NCBI RefSeq assembly: GCF_009830285.1
Contig: NZ_WUQX01000003.1
Span: 62,001-126,000, forward strand
Direction: 5' to 3'
DNA length: 64,000 nucleotides
Origin: Sporofaciens musculi
GTDB lineage: Bacteria > Bacillota > Clostridia > Lachnospirales > Lachnospiraceae
Part shown: positions 33,052 through 42,336 of the stretch, in pieces
How positions within the stretch are numbered: the first letter of the stretch is position 1
Layout: every line of letters begins with the position of its first letter
Position numbers and translations under genes: made by a program
Notes under the pieces: model-generated
What the model was told of the DNA's origin: nothing
The model's database searches: none
Seen by the model: only the letters and a program-made list of their open reading frames with translations

Positions 33052-33118
33052 AAAAATCACCTTTCCGTTATGATAGAGTTGTTCAAGCTACTACATAACG
33101 AAAGGAAAGGTGATTTTT
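33052..33118 (+). promoter_or_regulatory. Inverted repeat hiding the tnpA ribosome site, copy 2
   Basis: Bases 33052-33066 are the perfect complement of 33104-33118 (core CACCTTTCC with GGAAAGGTG). The 3' arm holds the ribosome site and ends directly at the ATG (33119). Arms are 15 bases, longer than in copy 1. Confidence 0.8.
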
Positions 33119-33574
33119 ATGGCTAACAAGACGAATAGCATGGCACATACGAAATGGATGTGCAAGTACCATATTGTCTTTACTCCCAAGTATAGACGAA
33201 AAGCGATTTATAATCAATACAAAGAAAGTATACGTGACATTATAAAACAGCTCTGCGGATATAAGGGAGTGGAGATTATCGAAGGACATCTGATGCCCGA
33301 CCATATCCACATGCTGGTAAGTATACCACCCAAGTACAGCGTGTCAAGCTTTATGGGATATCTGAAAGGGAAAAGTGCTCTGATGATATTTGACAAACAC
33401 GCAAACCTGAAGTACAAATACGGGAACCGGCATTTCTGGGCGGAGGGATATTATGTCAGCACAGTAGGTCTGAACGAGGCAACAATAAAGAAGTATATTC
33501 AGGATCAGGAGAAAAGTGACGTTATGCAGGACAAGTTGAGCGTGAAGGAATACGAGGACCCCTTCAAGGGGTAG
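33119..33574 (+). CDS. tnpA: IS200-family Y1 transposase TnpA, copy 2
   Basis: A 151-residue Y1 HUH transposase with MPDHIHMLVS and the probable nucleophile tyrosine in EATIKKYIQ. It matches copy 1 over its full length with scattered substitutions (for example NEATIKKYIQDQEKSDVMQ against NEATIRKYIQEQEQHDIMQ). ATG at 33119 is chosen by comparison with copy 1; the frame could start 9 bases earlier (MIFMANK), but that lies inside the sequestering stem. Intact and probably functional. Confidence 0.92.
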   Translation: MANKTNSMAHTKWMCKYHIVFTPKYRRKAIYNQYKESIRDIIKQLCGYKGVEIIEGHLMPDHIHMLVSIPPKYSVSSFMGYLKGKSALMIFDKHANLKYKYGNRHFWAEGYYVSTVGLNEATIKKYIQDQEKSDVMQDKLSVKEYEDPFKG

Positions 33575-33718
33575 CCGGTATTACGAACGCCCTTTGAAGG
33601 GCGGCGACGAGTCAAGGGCGTAGTGGCTTGAACGAAGTGAAAGCCAGCGTCTTTAGGCGCTGGCCGGTAACAGCGGCTTATAGCCGCAGAGCAAACCACC
33701 CGTTTGACGGGTGGTCAT
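33556..33718 (+). ncRNA. Structured region downstream of tnpA, copy 2 (candidate RNA)
   Basis: Hairpins in the same order as copy 1: ACCCC/GGGGT over the stop codon, CGCCCTT/AAGGGCG (33588-33603), CCAGCG/CGCTGG, GCGGCT-TAT-AGCCGC (33673-33687) and the right palindrome. Most stems differ from copy 1 by paired changes, while loop TAT and single-stranded blocks (CGAGTCAA, TGGCTTGAACG) are kept. The extra 10-bp stem of copy 1 is absent. Confidence 0.55.
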
Positions 33719-33911
33719 GATTATAAGAGGAAATAGTCAATACACTAATTCAATTCTTTATCCGTATATGCACCAGCACAGGGAAAAATACCATTAAAAA
33801 AAGTGTAAAGGCATATGCTCGTTATTTACTTTTAAATATTCTTATACTATACTAAGTACATAATCATTATTATATATTAGCTATAGCATAGTTATAGCCA
33901 TTATTTCAATT

Positions 33912-33983
33912 CCTGGCAACAGGTCTACGGATTTTTCCTGCATAATTTATGCAGGTTTTTTTATGCAAAATTATAAAAGGAGG
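33912..33983 (+). promoter_or_regulatory. Leader with terminator hairpin, second copy
   Basis: CCTG-GCAA-CAGG (33912-33923, GNRA-type loop) is followed by the perfect hairpin CCTGCATAATTTATGCAGG (33937-33955), seven T (33956-33962), ATGCA (33963-33967) and AGGAGG (33978-33983). The 5' arm's TGCATAA can alternatively pair with TTATGCA after the T run, which would break the terminator. The arrangement mirrors 392-496. The surrounding ~300 bases (33722-34025) show no gene; an AT-rich stretch around 33840-33880 may hold the promoter. Confidence 0.6.
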
Positions 33984-34025
33984 ATAAAACAAAATATATA
34001 ATAATGGACACTTACTGGATTACTA

Positions 34026-34199
34026 ATGTCCAATAAGGTATGGTACTACAAATTTGTTGACAAAACAGATATATTTTTACAGAAGGGAGAATGCTATGCA
34101 AAAGGGCATAAAACACGTAACAAAAGGTTATTGTTGGAAATCACTGAGGAATCCGCTATAATTCATTTAGACAGAATGATTGAATCGCAAGGAGTGTGA
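34026..34199 (+). CDS. Small unknown protein before the AAA ATPase
   Basis: A 57-residue frame (MSNKVWYYKFVDKTDIF ... IIHLDRMIESQGV). It ends three bases before the ATG of the ATPase gene and contains that gene's ribosome site, so translation may be coupled. No clear ribosome site of its own is near 34026; AGGAGG at 33978 is 42 bases away. The C-terminal half looks like a real helix-rich protein. It could be the truncated remnant of a longer regulator. Confidence 0.35.
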   Translation: MSNKVWYYKFVDKTDIFLQKGECYAKGHKTRNKRLLLEITEESAIIHLDRMIESQGV

Positions 34200-34201
34200 T
34201 T

Positions 34202-35560
34202 ATGGACAATTATTTGAAACGGCAGGTATACGACTGCCTTCTCACATGGACAAATCATTCGGAACATTCCACACTGGAGGTATCGGGCGCCCGTCAGGTA
34301 GGAAAGACATATATTGTAAATAAATTTGCCGACGAGCAGTACAGGCAGAAAATATATGTCAATCTTCTTGAATTTTCAGGAGAAATTTTTATTGAGCATT
34401 ACAATGATCTGCGAAGAGAGATTAAGGACGGATTGTCGTGTGAAAACCCTGTTTATGAGCTTATCAAGAGGTACCGGCCTGATTTTGTGGATTCTGATGA
34501 TACAGTTATCATTATTGATGAAATTCAGGAATCAGCGGCTATTTATAACCGGATTCGTGAATTTACCCATCTGCTGAAGAGTGATTTTATCATCATTGGA
34601 AGTTATCTTGGAAGAATCCTGAATAAAGAATTCAAATATTCTGCCGGCGATCTGGACTCCATTGAAATCCAGACACTGAATTTTGAAGAGTTCCTTATAG
34701 CGATGGGGAAGCACTCTCTCTATGAAGGCATTGATCTTTATGGAAACAGTGAAGAGGCAGTATATGAAGAACTAAGCGATCTGTATAAGATATACACGTC
34801 CATCGGCGGATATCCGGCAGTAGTATTGCAATATTTAAAGAACAACTCTATAGATGACTGCCAAGAAGTATTACTGAGAATCATTAAACTTTTCATCAAT
34901 GAAAGCAAGCGATACTTTCAGGATATTCTTGATGAAAAAGTGTATGACAATATATTTTCCTGTATCGCCCGGATTCTTGTAAAAGAGAAAAAGGAATTTG
35001 AAAAGGATAGCTTCAGTGAAAAACTTCAAAATATTGTCGTAAAAGATTATTCCAGCAATGTTTCTAAAATGTCTGTTAACCGTGCAGTAGACTGGTTAAG
35101 CAGTTCCGGGATCATTGGTTTTGCGGGAAAACTTCCGGAATGTAATATTTTGGATTTTAAGGCAAAATCCCGTTGTTACTTTATGGATGTCGGACTTACA
35201 TCCTATTTTCTGATGCATATTGGCTGCTCCGAAGCTGATATAGCGGGAATCGTAAATGAGAATTTTGTATATCTGGATTTGAGACGCAGGATCGGCCATC
35301 CAAGTGAGATTGCATTGGAAATACCTGCATTTGCAACACTGGGCAATGGTGAGATAGATTTTTACGTCAAAACCATTAAGGGTCATAAGAGTTATGCTGT
35401 TGAAGTTAAGGCCGGAAAAAAGAACAGCAAAACGATACAGACTGTATTAGAACGCAACAAGGCTGATTTCATTCTATTTGCCAAAGGCAATACTCACGGG
35501 GGAATTGCAGATAATGTATATACCATCCCAATTTATGGAATCGGAAAATTCTTATTTTAA
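34202..35560 (+). CDS. AAA ATPase with DUF4143-type C-terminal part
   Basis: A 452-residue protein. Walker A is GARQVGKT (29-36), Walker B TVIIIDEIQES (about 99-109), and IIIGSYLGRIL is a sensor-like strand, as in the widespread bacterial 'ATP-binding protein, DUF4143' family. The C-terminus has GEIDFYVK ... YAVEVKAGKK, a PD-(D/E)xK-like arrangement (Asp, then ExK) typical of the DUF4143 tail. Proteins of this family are common in mobile regions; their cellular role is unclear. AAGGAG lies eight bases before the ATG. It opens a series of small plus-strand genes up to 37225. Confidence 0.85.
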   Translation: MDNYLKRQVYDCLLTWTNHSEHSTLEVSGARQVGKTYIVNKFADEQYRQKIYVNLLEFSGEIFIEHYNDLRREIKDGLSCENPVYELIKRYRPDFVDSDDTVIIIDEIQESAAIYNRIREFTHLLKSDFIIIGSYLGRILNKEFKYSAGDLDSIEIQTLNFEEFLIAMGKHSLYEGIDLYGNSEEAVYEELSDLYKIYTSIGGYPAVVLQYLKNNSIDDCQEVLLRIIKLFINESKRYFQDILDEKVYDNIFSCIARILVKEKKEFEKDSFSEKLQNIVVKDYSSNVSKMSVNRAVDWLSSSGIIGFAGKLPECNILDFKAKSRCYFMDVGLTSYFLMHIGCSEADIAGIVNENFVYLDLRRRIGHPSEIALEIPAFATLGNGEIDFYVKTIKGHKSYAVEVKAGKKNSKTIQTVLERNKADFILFAKGNTHGGIADNVYTIPIYGIGKFLF

Positions 35561-35656
35561 TTTAATATGGCAATTAACAGAGAATCTCAAAAAAGGGGTT
35601 CTCTATTTTATTGCTATGAATAATATTTGCCAATGCAATAATGAAGAGGTTGCCCC

Positions 35657-35875
35657 ATGAATTTCGGATATATCGGGAAATATGTGCCGCTAAGGAAGAC
35701 GTATATACCAAAGGAGAATTATCTTATGTATGAATATGATTATGAGCAGGAATTAAGAGAAAAACAAAATGAAATCGACAGACTGGAAATACAGCTTGCA
35801 GAATGCCCGCGAGAAATCTGGCGTCTGCGCAATGTTTGCCGGGAATATGAGGAACAGATTTGTCAAAGCAATTAA
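35657..35875 (+). CDS. Small coiled-coil protein
   Basis: A 72-residue protein whose second half (YEQELREKQNEIDRLEIQLA ...) is a strong coiled coil. Two starts are possible: 35657 (GAAGAGG upstream) or 35726 (AAAGGAG upstream, giving 50 residues). Function unknown. It lies between the AAA ATPase and an unknown protein, in the same orientation. Confidence 0.45.
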   Translation: MNFGYIGKYVPLRKTYIPKENYLMYEYDYEQELREKQNEIDRLEIQLAECPREIWRLRNVCREYEEQICQSN

Positions 35876-35919
35876 AATTTCAAGGAAAAATATAAGTATT
35901 TTATAGGAGGAGATATTTT

Positions 35920-36633
35920 ATGAGAGTGAAAACAGAAACTATGGTTCAAAAAGAAGATGGAACCAGGATTTACAAACCGCGGACGATTCAGGAAGTGTTC
36001 AATGACATCAAAAAAATATTGACAGAGGAAGGGCTGTGTCCAGAGGAGTATTTTACCCTTAGTTATCCAACGGGCTGTCATGCCGATGAACCTTTTCCTG
36101 AGATTTCCGGTTTGTTCTGTAATGCACAGTGGGGTGGAAGTGAAGGAATTTATTTGGATATTGCTATAAACGTCTTTGATTCAGAAGAAAAGAATTACAA
36201 GCAAATATCATTTATTACAGGAAAAACTTTATCTGAATCAGGAGATGCTTTTGATCGCATGCAGTATATTGGCGGTTATATCTATCGTCTGCTTATGGGG
36301 GATGGGAATGTCCATGCAAGATATATTCTTTTGCATAATTCCAGACAAGATAAAGCGGCATTAGATGAAAAGCTCAACCATGAATTTATAAGTCTTATGA
36401 AGAAACATTTATACAGTCAAAAAGAGGATTCTGTAATTGATACTGAGGAACTGGCTCTCAAAGCCATAATCTTAAAAGTGGTTTCAGCCAAGCCATTAGC
36501 AGAAAATAAGCTTAAGCAGTTATTGGAAGCAGATAATGCATTAGATATACTCTATCACTTATGCAAACCTGTTATGCCGGCAACCCTCTACGAGATTGAA
36601 GACATTATCGCATCTGTTGATACATTTTCATAA
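35920..36633 (+). CDS. Unknown protein of the small-gene island
   Basis: A 237-residue soluble protein. AGGAGG stands well placed before ATG 35920. The N-terminal ~130 residues look alpha/beta (TIQEVFNDIKKILTEEG, IYLDIAINVFD, KQISFITGKTLSESG), with GDAFDRMQYIGGYIYRLLMG in the middle; the C-terminal part is helical. No recognised family. Neighbouring genes are small and unknown, typical of a phage- or element-derived accessory island. Confidence 0.6.
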   Translation: MRVKTETMVQKEDGTRIYKPRTIQEVFNDIKKILTEEGLCPEEYFTLSYPTGCHADEPFPEISGLFCNAQWGGSEGIYLDIAINVFDSEEKNYKQISFITGKTLSESGDAFDRMQYIGGYIYRLLMGDGNVHARYILLHNSRQDKAALDEKLNHEFISLMKKHLYSQKEDSVIDTEELALKAIILKVVSAKPLAENKLKQLLEADNALDILYHLCKPVMPATLYEIEDIIASVDTFS

Positions 36634-36643
36634 AGGCTATGTG

Positions 36644-36934
36644 ATGGTGATAGTAATGAATATGTATAAGTATGTTGAAGTGGTTCATTTTAAAGATTCA
36701 GAGGTCATTGATTATTTTATGGAACTGCAGAAAGAAGATATAGATGCAGCACTTTTATATCTAAGCCAATGGGATTATGGCGAGAATGACACCCAGAAAA
36801 TTCTGATACGCCAAGAAGTATTTGATGGATTATTATATGTTAAGTGCTTAGAAAGTAATAAATATTTAGCGTTATGGCAAATAGGTATAGAGGGCATTAC
36901 ATTATATAGGAAAGTAACATGTAAATCTGCATAA
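36644..36934 (+). CDS. Small unknown protein
   Basis: A 96-residue protein (MVIVMNMYKYVEVVHFKDS...). The ATG at 36644 follows AAAGG by eight bases; 36656 is an alternative. It begins just after the previous gene stops. Residues KEDIDAALLYLSQWDYGEND suggest a small helical domain. Similar small proteins occur near conjugative-element genes, but I cannot name the family. Confidence 0.55.
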   Translation: MVIVMNMYKYVEVVHFKDSEVIDYFMELQKEDIDAALLYLSQWDYGENDTQKILIRQEVFDGLLYVKCLESNKYLALWQIGIEGITLYRKVTCKSA

Positions 36935-36955
36935 CTGAAAGGAACGGTATTTACC

Positions 36956-37225
36956 ATGACAGATGGGGAAAGACTGGTATATTTAATTCTGGGGAACATT
37001 GGAGACGAAGTTGCATTAAGAAATATTTGCGAAGCTCACATTGTAGAAATGGAAGAAATTGATGATCGAGAGAAGGAGTTTCTTATCCATACAAATCAGT
37101 TTTACAGTAATGTTGAAGCATTTATGGATTTACATCTTGAAACAAAAGAGGAATTTGATTATCTTCTGGAAAGCGGGGATATTGTGAAAACTTCGGATGG
37201 CTTTGTTTGGAAAAATGTTGTTTGA
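36956..37225 (+). CDS. Small acidic unknown protein
   Basis: An 89-residue acidic protein (MTDGERLVYLILGNIGDEV...). GAAAGGAACGG lies upstream. It is predicted helical with no membrane segment. It is the last gene of the plus-strand island series, followed by a bidirectional terminator shared with the NACHT gene. Function unknown. Confidence 0.5.
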   Translation: MTDGERLVYLILGNIGDEVALRNICEAHIVEMEEIDDREKEFLIHTNQFYSNVEAFMDLHLETKEEFDYLLESGDIVKTSDGFVWKNVV

Positions 37226-37251
37226 TTAGTAATTATTATAGTAAATGGCAA

Positions 37252-37276
37252 GGGGCTGTCGGTTATAGATAGCCCC
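37252..37276. terminator. Terminator between convergent genes
   Basis: GGGGCT (37252-37257) pairs with AGCCCC (37271-37276). A T-rich tail follows on the plus strand; it probably serves the plus-strand genes ending at 37225 and perhaps the minus-strand NACHT gene ending at 37288. Confidence 0.55.
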
Positions 37277-37287
37277 ATATTGTATTT

Positions 37288-40200
37288 TTATATTACTAAC
37301 CCACCATTGTCTCGAATCAGAGCCTTGGTGTCTTCATCCGCTATAATATTTTTGAATTTACATCCGCAGATTGCAATTCCCGGTGTGTAAGGAATTTCAT
37401 CATACATTCTGCCATTCCTCGCGTTTACCTGAATCAGACGGTAATTTTCATAGCAGCATAAAAGCCGGCCATCTCCTGATGGAATCGCATAATCCCAGTA
37501 TGCATGAGTATATTCATCCGCCTCACCTTTATAATCAAAGAAAAGCGGATGTTCTGATTCGTTTTTCATATCCTCCCAAAGATATAATTCTTCATAGTCA
37601 CGGATACATACTGCTTGTGAGAAATCATCGCTGAGATAACTATAGCAGTAATTGGTTCCGCCAACCCGTTGTGGGTTATCAATCGAAAAATCATGCCTGA
37701 CATAAAGGAACTGGAAAAGGCCAAGCTTCTTTGCAGGTATTTTCTTTCGTATTTCTTTTTTATATTCGAAGCATTCCACTGTCAAAAATCGGTCAATAGT
37801 AACATCTTCTGTCATAAAAAAGCCTCGCGTCAACCAATAAGATTGTATGCCGTCTTCACCATATCCTCCGCCAACTCCCATATCATGATTTTGATGTACA
37901 AATGCTTCCGCCAATTCCGGTGGCAATGTCGGGATATAATATCCCCATTTTCGCTGATACGAACAGGAATCTTTTTTCCTGATACGTCTGTAATAATCAC
38001 AGCGGGGACGTACTGATTTTTCATAGCCAGATTTTCTGGCTGCGATTGCGATCTGTATCTCATTCCCCATATAGTCAGCACCGACAAAAGATTCATTGGA
38101 TCCAGCTTGATGCTCTGCCAATATATAAGAGAGATTTGTCTGGAATTCATATTCTATGCAGGAATCTAACGTACAAATCAAAAGACAAGAACCATCGGGA
38201 CTGAAATTCATACTCTCCGTAAAATCATTTTTCATAGCAGAGAAAATAATATGACTGGAACTATCACTCAGATCCAACACCTTTATAAATTCATGGCCCG
38301 GACGGCAAAAGCGAAGAGCAAGGCGCTGCGTCTCCTCATGATATGCACAGTCCTCTATATAATAGTCCGTATAAGGGAAACAATACGCTGCAGACAGCTT
38401 CTTATCATAATTTTCAAAAATAGAAACGCCATTATACTGATGGACCAATATACTACGGTTATGTGAAGGATCTGCAATAAGCCCCGTACAGCCATAATAC
38501 ACGGAATTATACCGTGGCGTCAGGGAATCCGTATCAGTGTTCCACTCATATACAGTCCGGTCGCTTCTTACCAAAATGCGGTTGCCAGAAGGGGCAGTTG
38601 TCGTCTGTATGCGCAGGCCGTCTTCAATTTCTAATTCATATTCTGTCAGGAGTTTGTTCATAGGTCCCACAGAATATGCCATGATAATACCATCCCCCTG
38701 CTCGGAAGAAAGATCCATCTCATAGCAAATATCCGGATACATGAGGTAACATTCATTCGGACTGTCTGCAGAAGGAAGAATAAAAACCGGACTCCCATTT
38801 CCCAAGGTGATATTTTCCCAGACCGGTTCTGCCAGCAGAAAGTCACAGTCAAATTTCTCCAAACGTTTATTTGTATAATTGTATAACAGAAAACAATTTG
38901 TGCTATAAAAATAACTGGCAGCAGGAAGCGTCCCTGAAGTAGAAACAAAGGAGTAAAGTTCCTCCATCTTTTTTGAAGTGGGATACCATTTATATAAAAT
39001 ACAAGGAATTTCCTGTTTGCTTCCGGATTCTTCCCATTCATCATCCATATCAAACCAATCATCTTCCCCTTCGTTTTCATCAGAAAGGTAAGACGCATCC
39101 TCACCAAGTTCAAATTCATTATATTCACTGGTAAAAGCATATACCGGAGATTCTGCATCCTTTGTATAAAGATCCGTATGCTTCATAAAATCAGCAATCA
39201 TTTCTGCATATTTTAGGGAACCGTCCGGAATATGGAAACAACATAAGTAATGGCGGTCAATAAGGAGCAGAAGATGATGCATGTCTTCAGTAAAGGAAAG
39301 CGAGGTAAGAACCTGGCCTTTTTGCGGCGGAATCAGGAGTATTGGCTTGTCTTTTATGTCGGTCAGGTCAAACAATACGGCATGTGCGCCTTCTTCTGTC
39401 GGAATTTCAGGCTGAACTTTCACCGCTAACCAATGACCATCATGGGAAATCTGCATAAAGCCCCGCGAAGAAAAATCACGGAGCCCTTCTGGGGACTCTG
39501 AATGAAGGGCATATTCCAGTTTGCCAGAGCGTACATCCCAGCACTTAATCGTTCCGGCCTGATCCAGAGAATAACAGTTGTTCTTATAATAAACATATTC
39601 TATCACATCATCCAGATGTTCAGCTGTCTCAAAGCAATCAGCATAGAGGGAAGAACAATTGAAATTCGCTGTCAGATTCTTTGTTGCCCCTTTTTTGCTG
39701 CAAGGGATATTGAATAGATTACAGTGCCGAAAATCCAGACAAGAAAGATTCATGCCAGAAAGCTCTTTTCTTCCACAGACAATAGCAGAAAGGATATTCT
39801 GTAGCAGATAGTGAATATCTTCCTGATCAGCGGTCAATACACGGCAAAAATCTAATGCTTTTGTCAGAATACACTGTTCTGCAAAATCTGGCGCCGGTAA
39901 TGTCCAGTTCCGGGAGTTTTCATTGATTACGGGCTGATTACGGTGTTCCATCAGAATCTGGCTGATAAAACTGACCTTATGGCTCTGCCAGTAATTCTGA
40001 TTCAGATAGTATTCATAAGAGCCGGCCGGAAATATACTGTCTTTTCCCAAAAACACTGACGGCGTAATATAGGGAAACATACGTAGCAGCTGTATATCAA
40101 AAATAGCAGAGAAATAGTCTCTAAAATGATGGTGTATAAAAGCATAGCGGGATTGCCCGCCTGTACCTGCAAAAGTATCCGAATAATGATATAGGATTCC

Positions 40201-41976
40201 GAGATAACTGTGAATACAGGCAATAATATCTGTAATACGAAGGGAACCATCTTCCAAATACAGCAACTGCACAGCTTCGTTGAGTACAGCTTTTTCGGAA
40301 CGGAAATCTTCAAAAGGAATGGCGCTGCTATCTGAAAACAGACCCTCCAACACCCTGAAGGAATCAAGGATATATTTTTCAAGCTCTGAAGCAGAAAGAG
40401 AAAAAGTCTCTTTGTCCTCAAAAATCCATCCGATATACGGAAGGACAAAATCAAGGATAACCGCCGTTTCTGCCGCTGTCAAAGGGTTCGTACGGGTATC
40501 GTCTGAACGCTGTCTTGCATTATAAAACGAAGACTTTCTATGAAAAAAACAGTATAAGATTTCTCCGGATGTTTCTGGCAACAGTTCCATTTCTCCATAT
40601 TCGGATGCAAACATACACAAAAAGAGAGGAACACGGAGACAGGTAACCAATTGCTTATTTGCCATCGTAATACCTATGGATGTATCAGGCATCCCGCACT
40701 CTCTTAAATATTCTATGATATCAGAATCTTCCAATCCTAACAGCCTTATTGTCTGGAGTTTCTGCATAAAGGCAGCAGACTGTGTTTCTCTGCTGGTTGT
40801 AATCATGCGTATATTGGGATAGGAATGTAGTACAGAGATTTCATCGCTTAAGTAGGAGCGAACAGACTTCCCCCTTGATGAAGTCTCTGTACTAACTTCA
40901 TTAAATCCATCTAACAATAGAAGATATTCTGGAACTCCATTCGAAGGTGTCCTTTGAAACTCTTTTTCTATTAATATAAGATTTTCAGACTTGACTGCGG
41001 CAAGTGATGAGTGATTCTCCAACATTTGGGCTATGTACCTTGTGATAAAATTTGTCTTTCCATAAGTAGGATCATACCAGTTACCAATCGTAACGGGACA
41101 TCGGTTCAATTCAATAAAAATGGGGATTTGTATACCCCGCCTGTACGGATGATATTTCTCTTTATCAGATGATGTATCCAAAAAACATTCAGTCAAAAGC
41201 TGTTGGAGGAAAGTTGTTTTGCCGATTCCGCCTTCTCCAATTACTACCATATCAAGAGTATCTTTTGAACATAATTCTATAATAGAAGAGATAACTCCGT
41301 CTGCAGTCTCACCACGAAGATTTAATATACTGTCAGTTATATATCCTTTAGGAAGAAGGCGTTTAATGATATCTAAGGAATAAAATCGATTCCCCTCCTC
41401 ATGGGAAAGCTGGAATGCTCTTACAGAGGCATCCCAAATTCTATCTGTCATAGGATAAGATTGTATATAGCAGCAATCGTTAATCCCCATAAAGTGCAGA
41501 CTTAATTTATAATTCTCTTTTATGAATGGAGATTTAAGTTTTGTCTGACGGGTATTATAATTCCCCAACAATATACAACTTGCAATCAAACTTGCCATAT
41601 GAGAAGGGTTATTCGAATCAAAACTACTCAACAATTCTTTTTTATAAGTCTCTGGAAGATATGAACATTTCTGAATCTGTGTACACAGTTCATTATATAA
41701 GTGTTTGTTTTTATAATTGATTTTACTAATGTAGTTTGTCTCTATCCATTCGCAAAAATCAAGAAACCCTTTACGAGAACGAAATCTCTTTGTAACCTCA
41801 CCAGGCAATGTACGCCGTCCTTTTGAATTACTGAATATTTTTTTTACCGTATCTTCCAAATCAAGCTCCGTAGGAGTGTCCGTACGAAGAAATAGAAGTT
41901 CATAGAATTCCTGGTTTGTATAGTTTAAATGATCAATTTCATCAAGAAGTAAATGAAGGATGTCAGCAAGTAACAT
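37288..41976 (-). CDS. NACHT/STAND ATPase with propeller-like C-terminus (NLR-like defence candidate)
   Basis: A 1562-residue protein. Residues 1-~235 are helical and unrecognised. The NACHT ATPase follows: Walker A IGEGGIGKTTFL (246-257), Walker B YLLLLDGFNEVS (351-362), IRMITTSR (389-396), then helical winged-helix/NACHT-associated regions (RVPLFLCMFASEYGEM). From about residue 800 on, repeated short beta segments (KCWDVRSGKLEY, VYEWNTDTDSL) look like WD40-type propellers, with an acidic insert rich in Asp/Glu near 980-1000. Bacterial NACHT/STAND proteins sense phage proteins and trigger abortive responses; the propeller would be the sensor. No separate effector domain is recognised. It is a single-gene unit on the opposite strand to its neighbours. 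Confidence 0.82.
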   Translation of the reverse strand: MLLADILHLLLDEIDHLNYTNQEFYELLFLRTDTPTELDLEDTVKKIFSNSKGRRTLPGEVTKRFRSRKGFLDFCEWIETNYISKINYKNKHLYNELCTQIQKCSYLPETYKKELLSSFDSNNPSHMASLIASCILLGNYNTRQTKLKSPFIKENYKLSLHFMGINDCCYIQSYPMTDRIWDASVRAFQLSHEEGNRFYSLDIIKRLLPKGYITDSILNLRGETADGVISSIIELCSKDTLDMVVIGEGGIGKTTFLQQLLTECFLDTSSDKEKYHPYRRGIQIPIFIELNRCPVTIGNWYDPTYGKTNFITRYIAQMLENHSSLAAVKSENLILIEKEFQRTPSNGVPEYLLLLDGFNEVSTETSSRGKSVRSYLSDEISVLHSYPNIRMITTSRETQSAAFMQKLQTIRLLGLEDSDIIEYLRECGMPDTSIGITMANKQLVTCLRVPLFLCMFASEYGEMELLPETSGEILYCFFHRKSSFYNARQRSDDTRTNPLTAAETAVILDFVLPYIGWIFEDKETFSLSASELEKYILDSFRVLEGLFSDSSAIPFEDFRSEKAVLNEAVQLLYLEDGSLRITDIIACIHSYLGILYHYSDTFAGTGGQSRYAFIHHHFRDYFSAIFDIQLLRMFPYITPSVFLGKDSIFPAGSYEYYLNQNYWQSHKVSFISQILMEHRNQPVINENSRNWTLPAPDFAEQCILTKALDFCRVLTADQEDIHYLLQNILSAIVCGRKELSGMNLSCLDFRHCNLFNIPCSKKGATKNLTANFNCSSLYADCFETAEHLDDVIEYVYYKNNCYSLDQAGTIKCWDVRSGKLEYALHSESPEGLRDFSSRGFMQISHDGHWLAVKVQPEIPTEEGAHAVLFDLTDIKDKPILLIPPQKGQVLTSLSFTEDMHHLLLLIDRHYLCCFHIPDGSLKYAEMIADFMKHTDLYTKDAESPVYAFTSEYNEFELGEDASYLSDENEGEDDWFDMDDEWEESGSKQEIPCILYKWYPTSKKMEELYSFVSTSGTLPAASYFYSTNCFLLYNYTNKRLEKFDCDFLLAEPVWENITLGNGSPVFILPSADSPNECYLMYPDICYEMDLSSEQGDGIIMAYSVGPMNKLLTEYELEIEDGLRIQTTTAPSGNRILVRSDRTVYEWNTDTDSLTPRYNSVYYGCTGLIADPSHNRSILVHQYNGVSIFENYDKKLSAAYCFPYTDYYIEDCAYHEETQRLALRFCRPGHEFIKVLDLSDSSSHIIFSAMKNDFTESMNFSPDGSCLLICTLDSCIEYEFQTNLSYILAEHQAGSNESFVGADYMGNEIQIAIAARKSGYEKSVRPRCDYYRRIRKKDSCSYQRKWGYYIPTLPPELAEAFVHQNHDMGVGGGYGEDGIQSYWLTRGFFMTEDVTIDRFLTVECFEYKKEIRKKIPAKKLGLFQFLYVRHDFSIDNPQRVGGTNYCYSYLSDDFSQAVCIRDYEELYLWEDMKNESEHPLFFDYKGEADEYTHAYWDYAIPSGDGRLLCCYENYRLIQVNARNGRMYDEIPYTPGIAICGCKFKNIIADEDTKALIRDNGGLVI

Positions 41977-42199
41977 TTGATTCTCCTTTCGCCACCAAAA
42001 TGTCCTCCCTTATGCCACTGACGGCCATCAACAAGTATGATTTAATTAATACATCAGGAAGACATAGTAATCTGTATAAAACTATTTTAGCACATTTATT
42101 TGTGGCTTCATAGATATTTACATCTTATCGTGGAAACCGGAAAACAGAATAGACGGTGTCTTACCAGATATATAATCAATAGAAACGGAGGTAAAGGAG

Positions 42200-42286
42200 A
42201 TGGGTATTTCAGAAGTTGTCGATATTATTTCATGTATTTTTCTAATTCTTACATATGTTGATCACAGAAATAAGAAGGATGAATAA
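42200..42286 (+). CDS. Putative type I toxin-like small membrane peptide
   Basis: A 28-residue peptide: a short acidic start, a hydrophobic core (VVDIISCIFLILTYV), then a charged tail (DHRNKKDE). GGAGG and AAAGGAG lie directly upstream. This is the layout of small membrane toxins of type I systems and of 'holin-like' toxins in Bacillota. A strong hairpin (42300-42336) follows the stop, and a TATAAT-like box facing back toward the gene is present at about 42336-42341 on the minus strand, where an antisense RNA promoter would be expected. Assignment is by shape only. Confidence 0.45.
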   Translation: MGISEVVDIISCIFLILTYVDHRNKKDE

Positions 42287-42299
42287 ATACAAGTTATAA

Positions 42300-42336
42300 T
42301 GTAAGCATGACGAACAACCAATTTGTCATGTTTACA
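42300..42336. terminator. Strong hairpin after the small peptide gene
   Basis: TGTAAGCATGAC (42300-42311) pairs with GTCATGTTTACA (42325-42336), with one mismatch. It probably ends the peptide mRNA and could be shared with an antisense transcript. T content after the stem is low. Confidence 0.5.

Larger units (their letters stand above)
32944..33722 (+). mobile_element. IS200-like insertion sequence, copy 2 (tnpA only)
   Basis: Same organisation as copy 1: GGCTTTAGCC at the left, upstream palindrome, left hairpin CCACCTGCTATGCGGGTGG (33012-33030, identical to copy 1), sequestered tnpA start, transposase, structured 3' region and right hairpin CCACCCGTTTGACGGGTGG (33696-33714). Numerous base differences show the copies are not a recent duplication. 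No accessory nuclease gene. Confidence 0.8.

Noticed and set aside
41978-42113. A 22-codon minus-strand upstream frame and a 65-codon plus-strand frame at the NACHT gene start
   Set aside because: Neither has a good ribosome site or recognisable sequence; the region more likely holds the NACHT promoter and leader.
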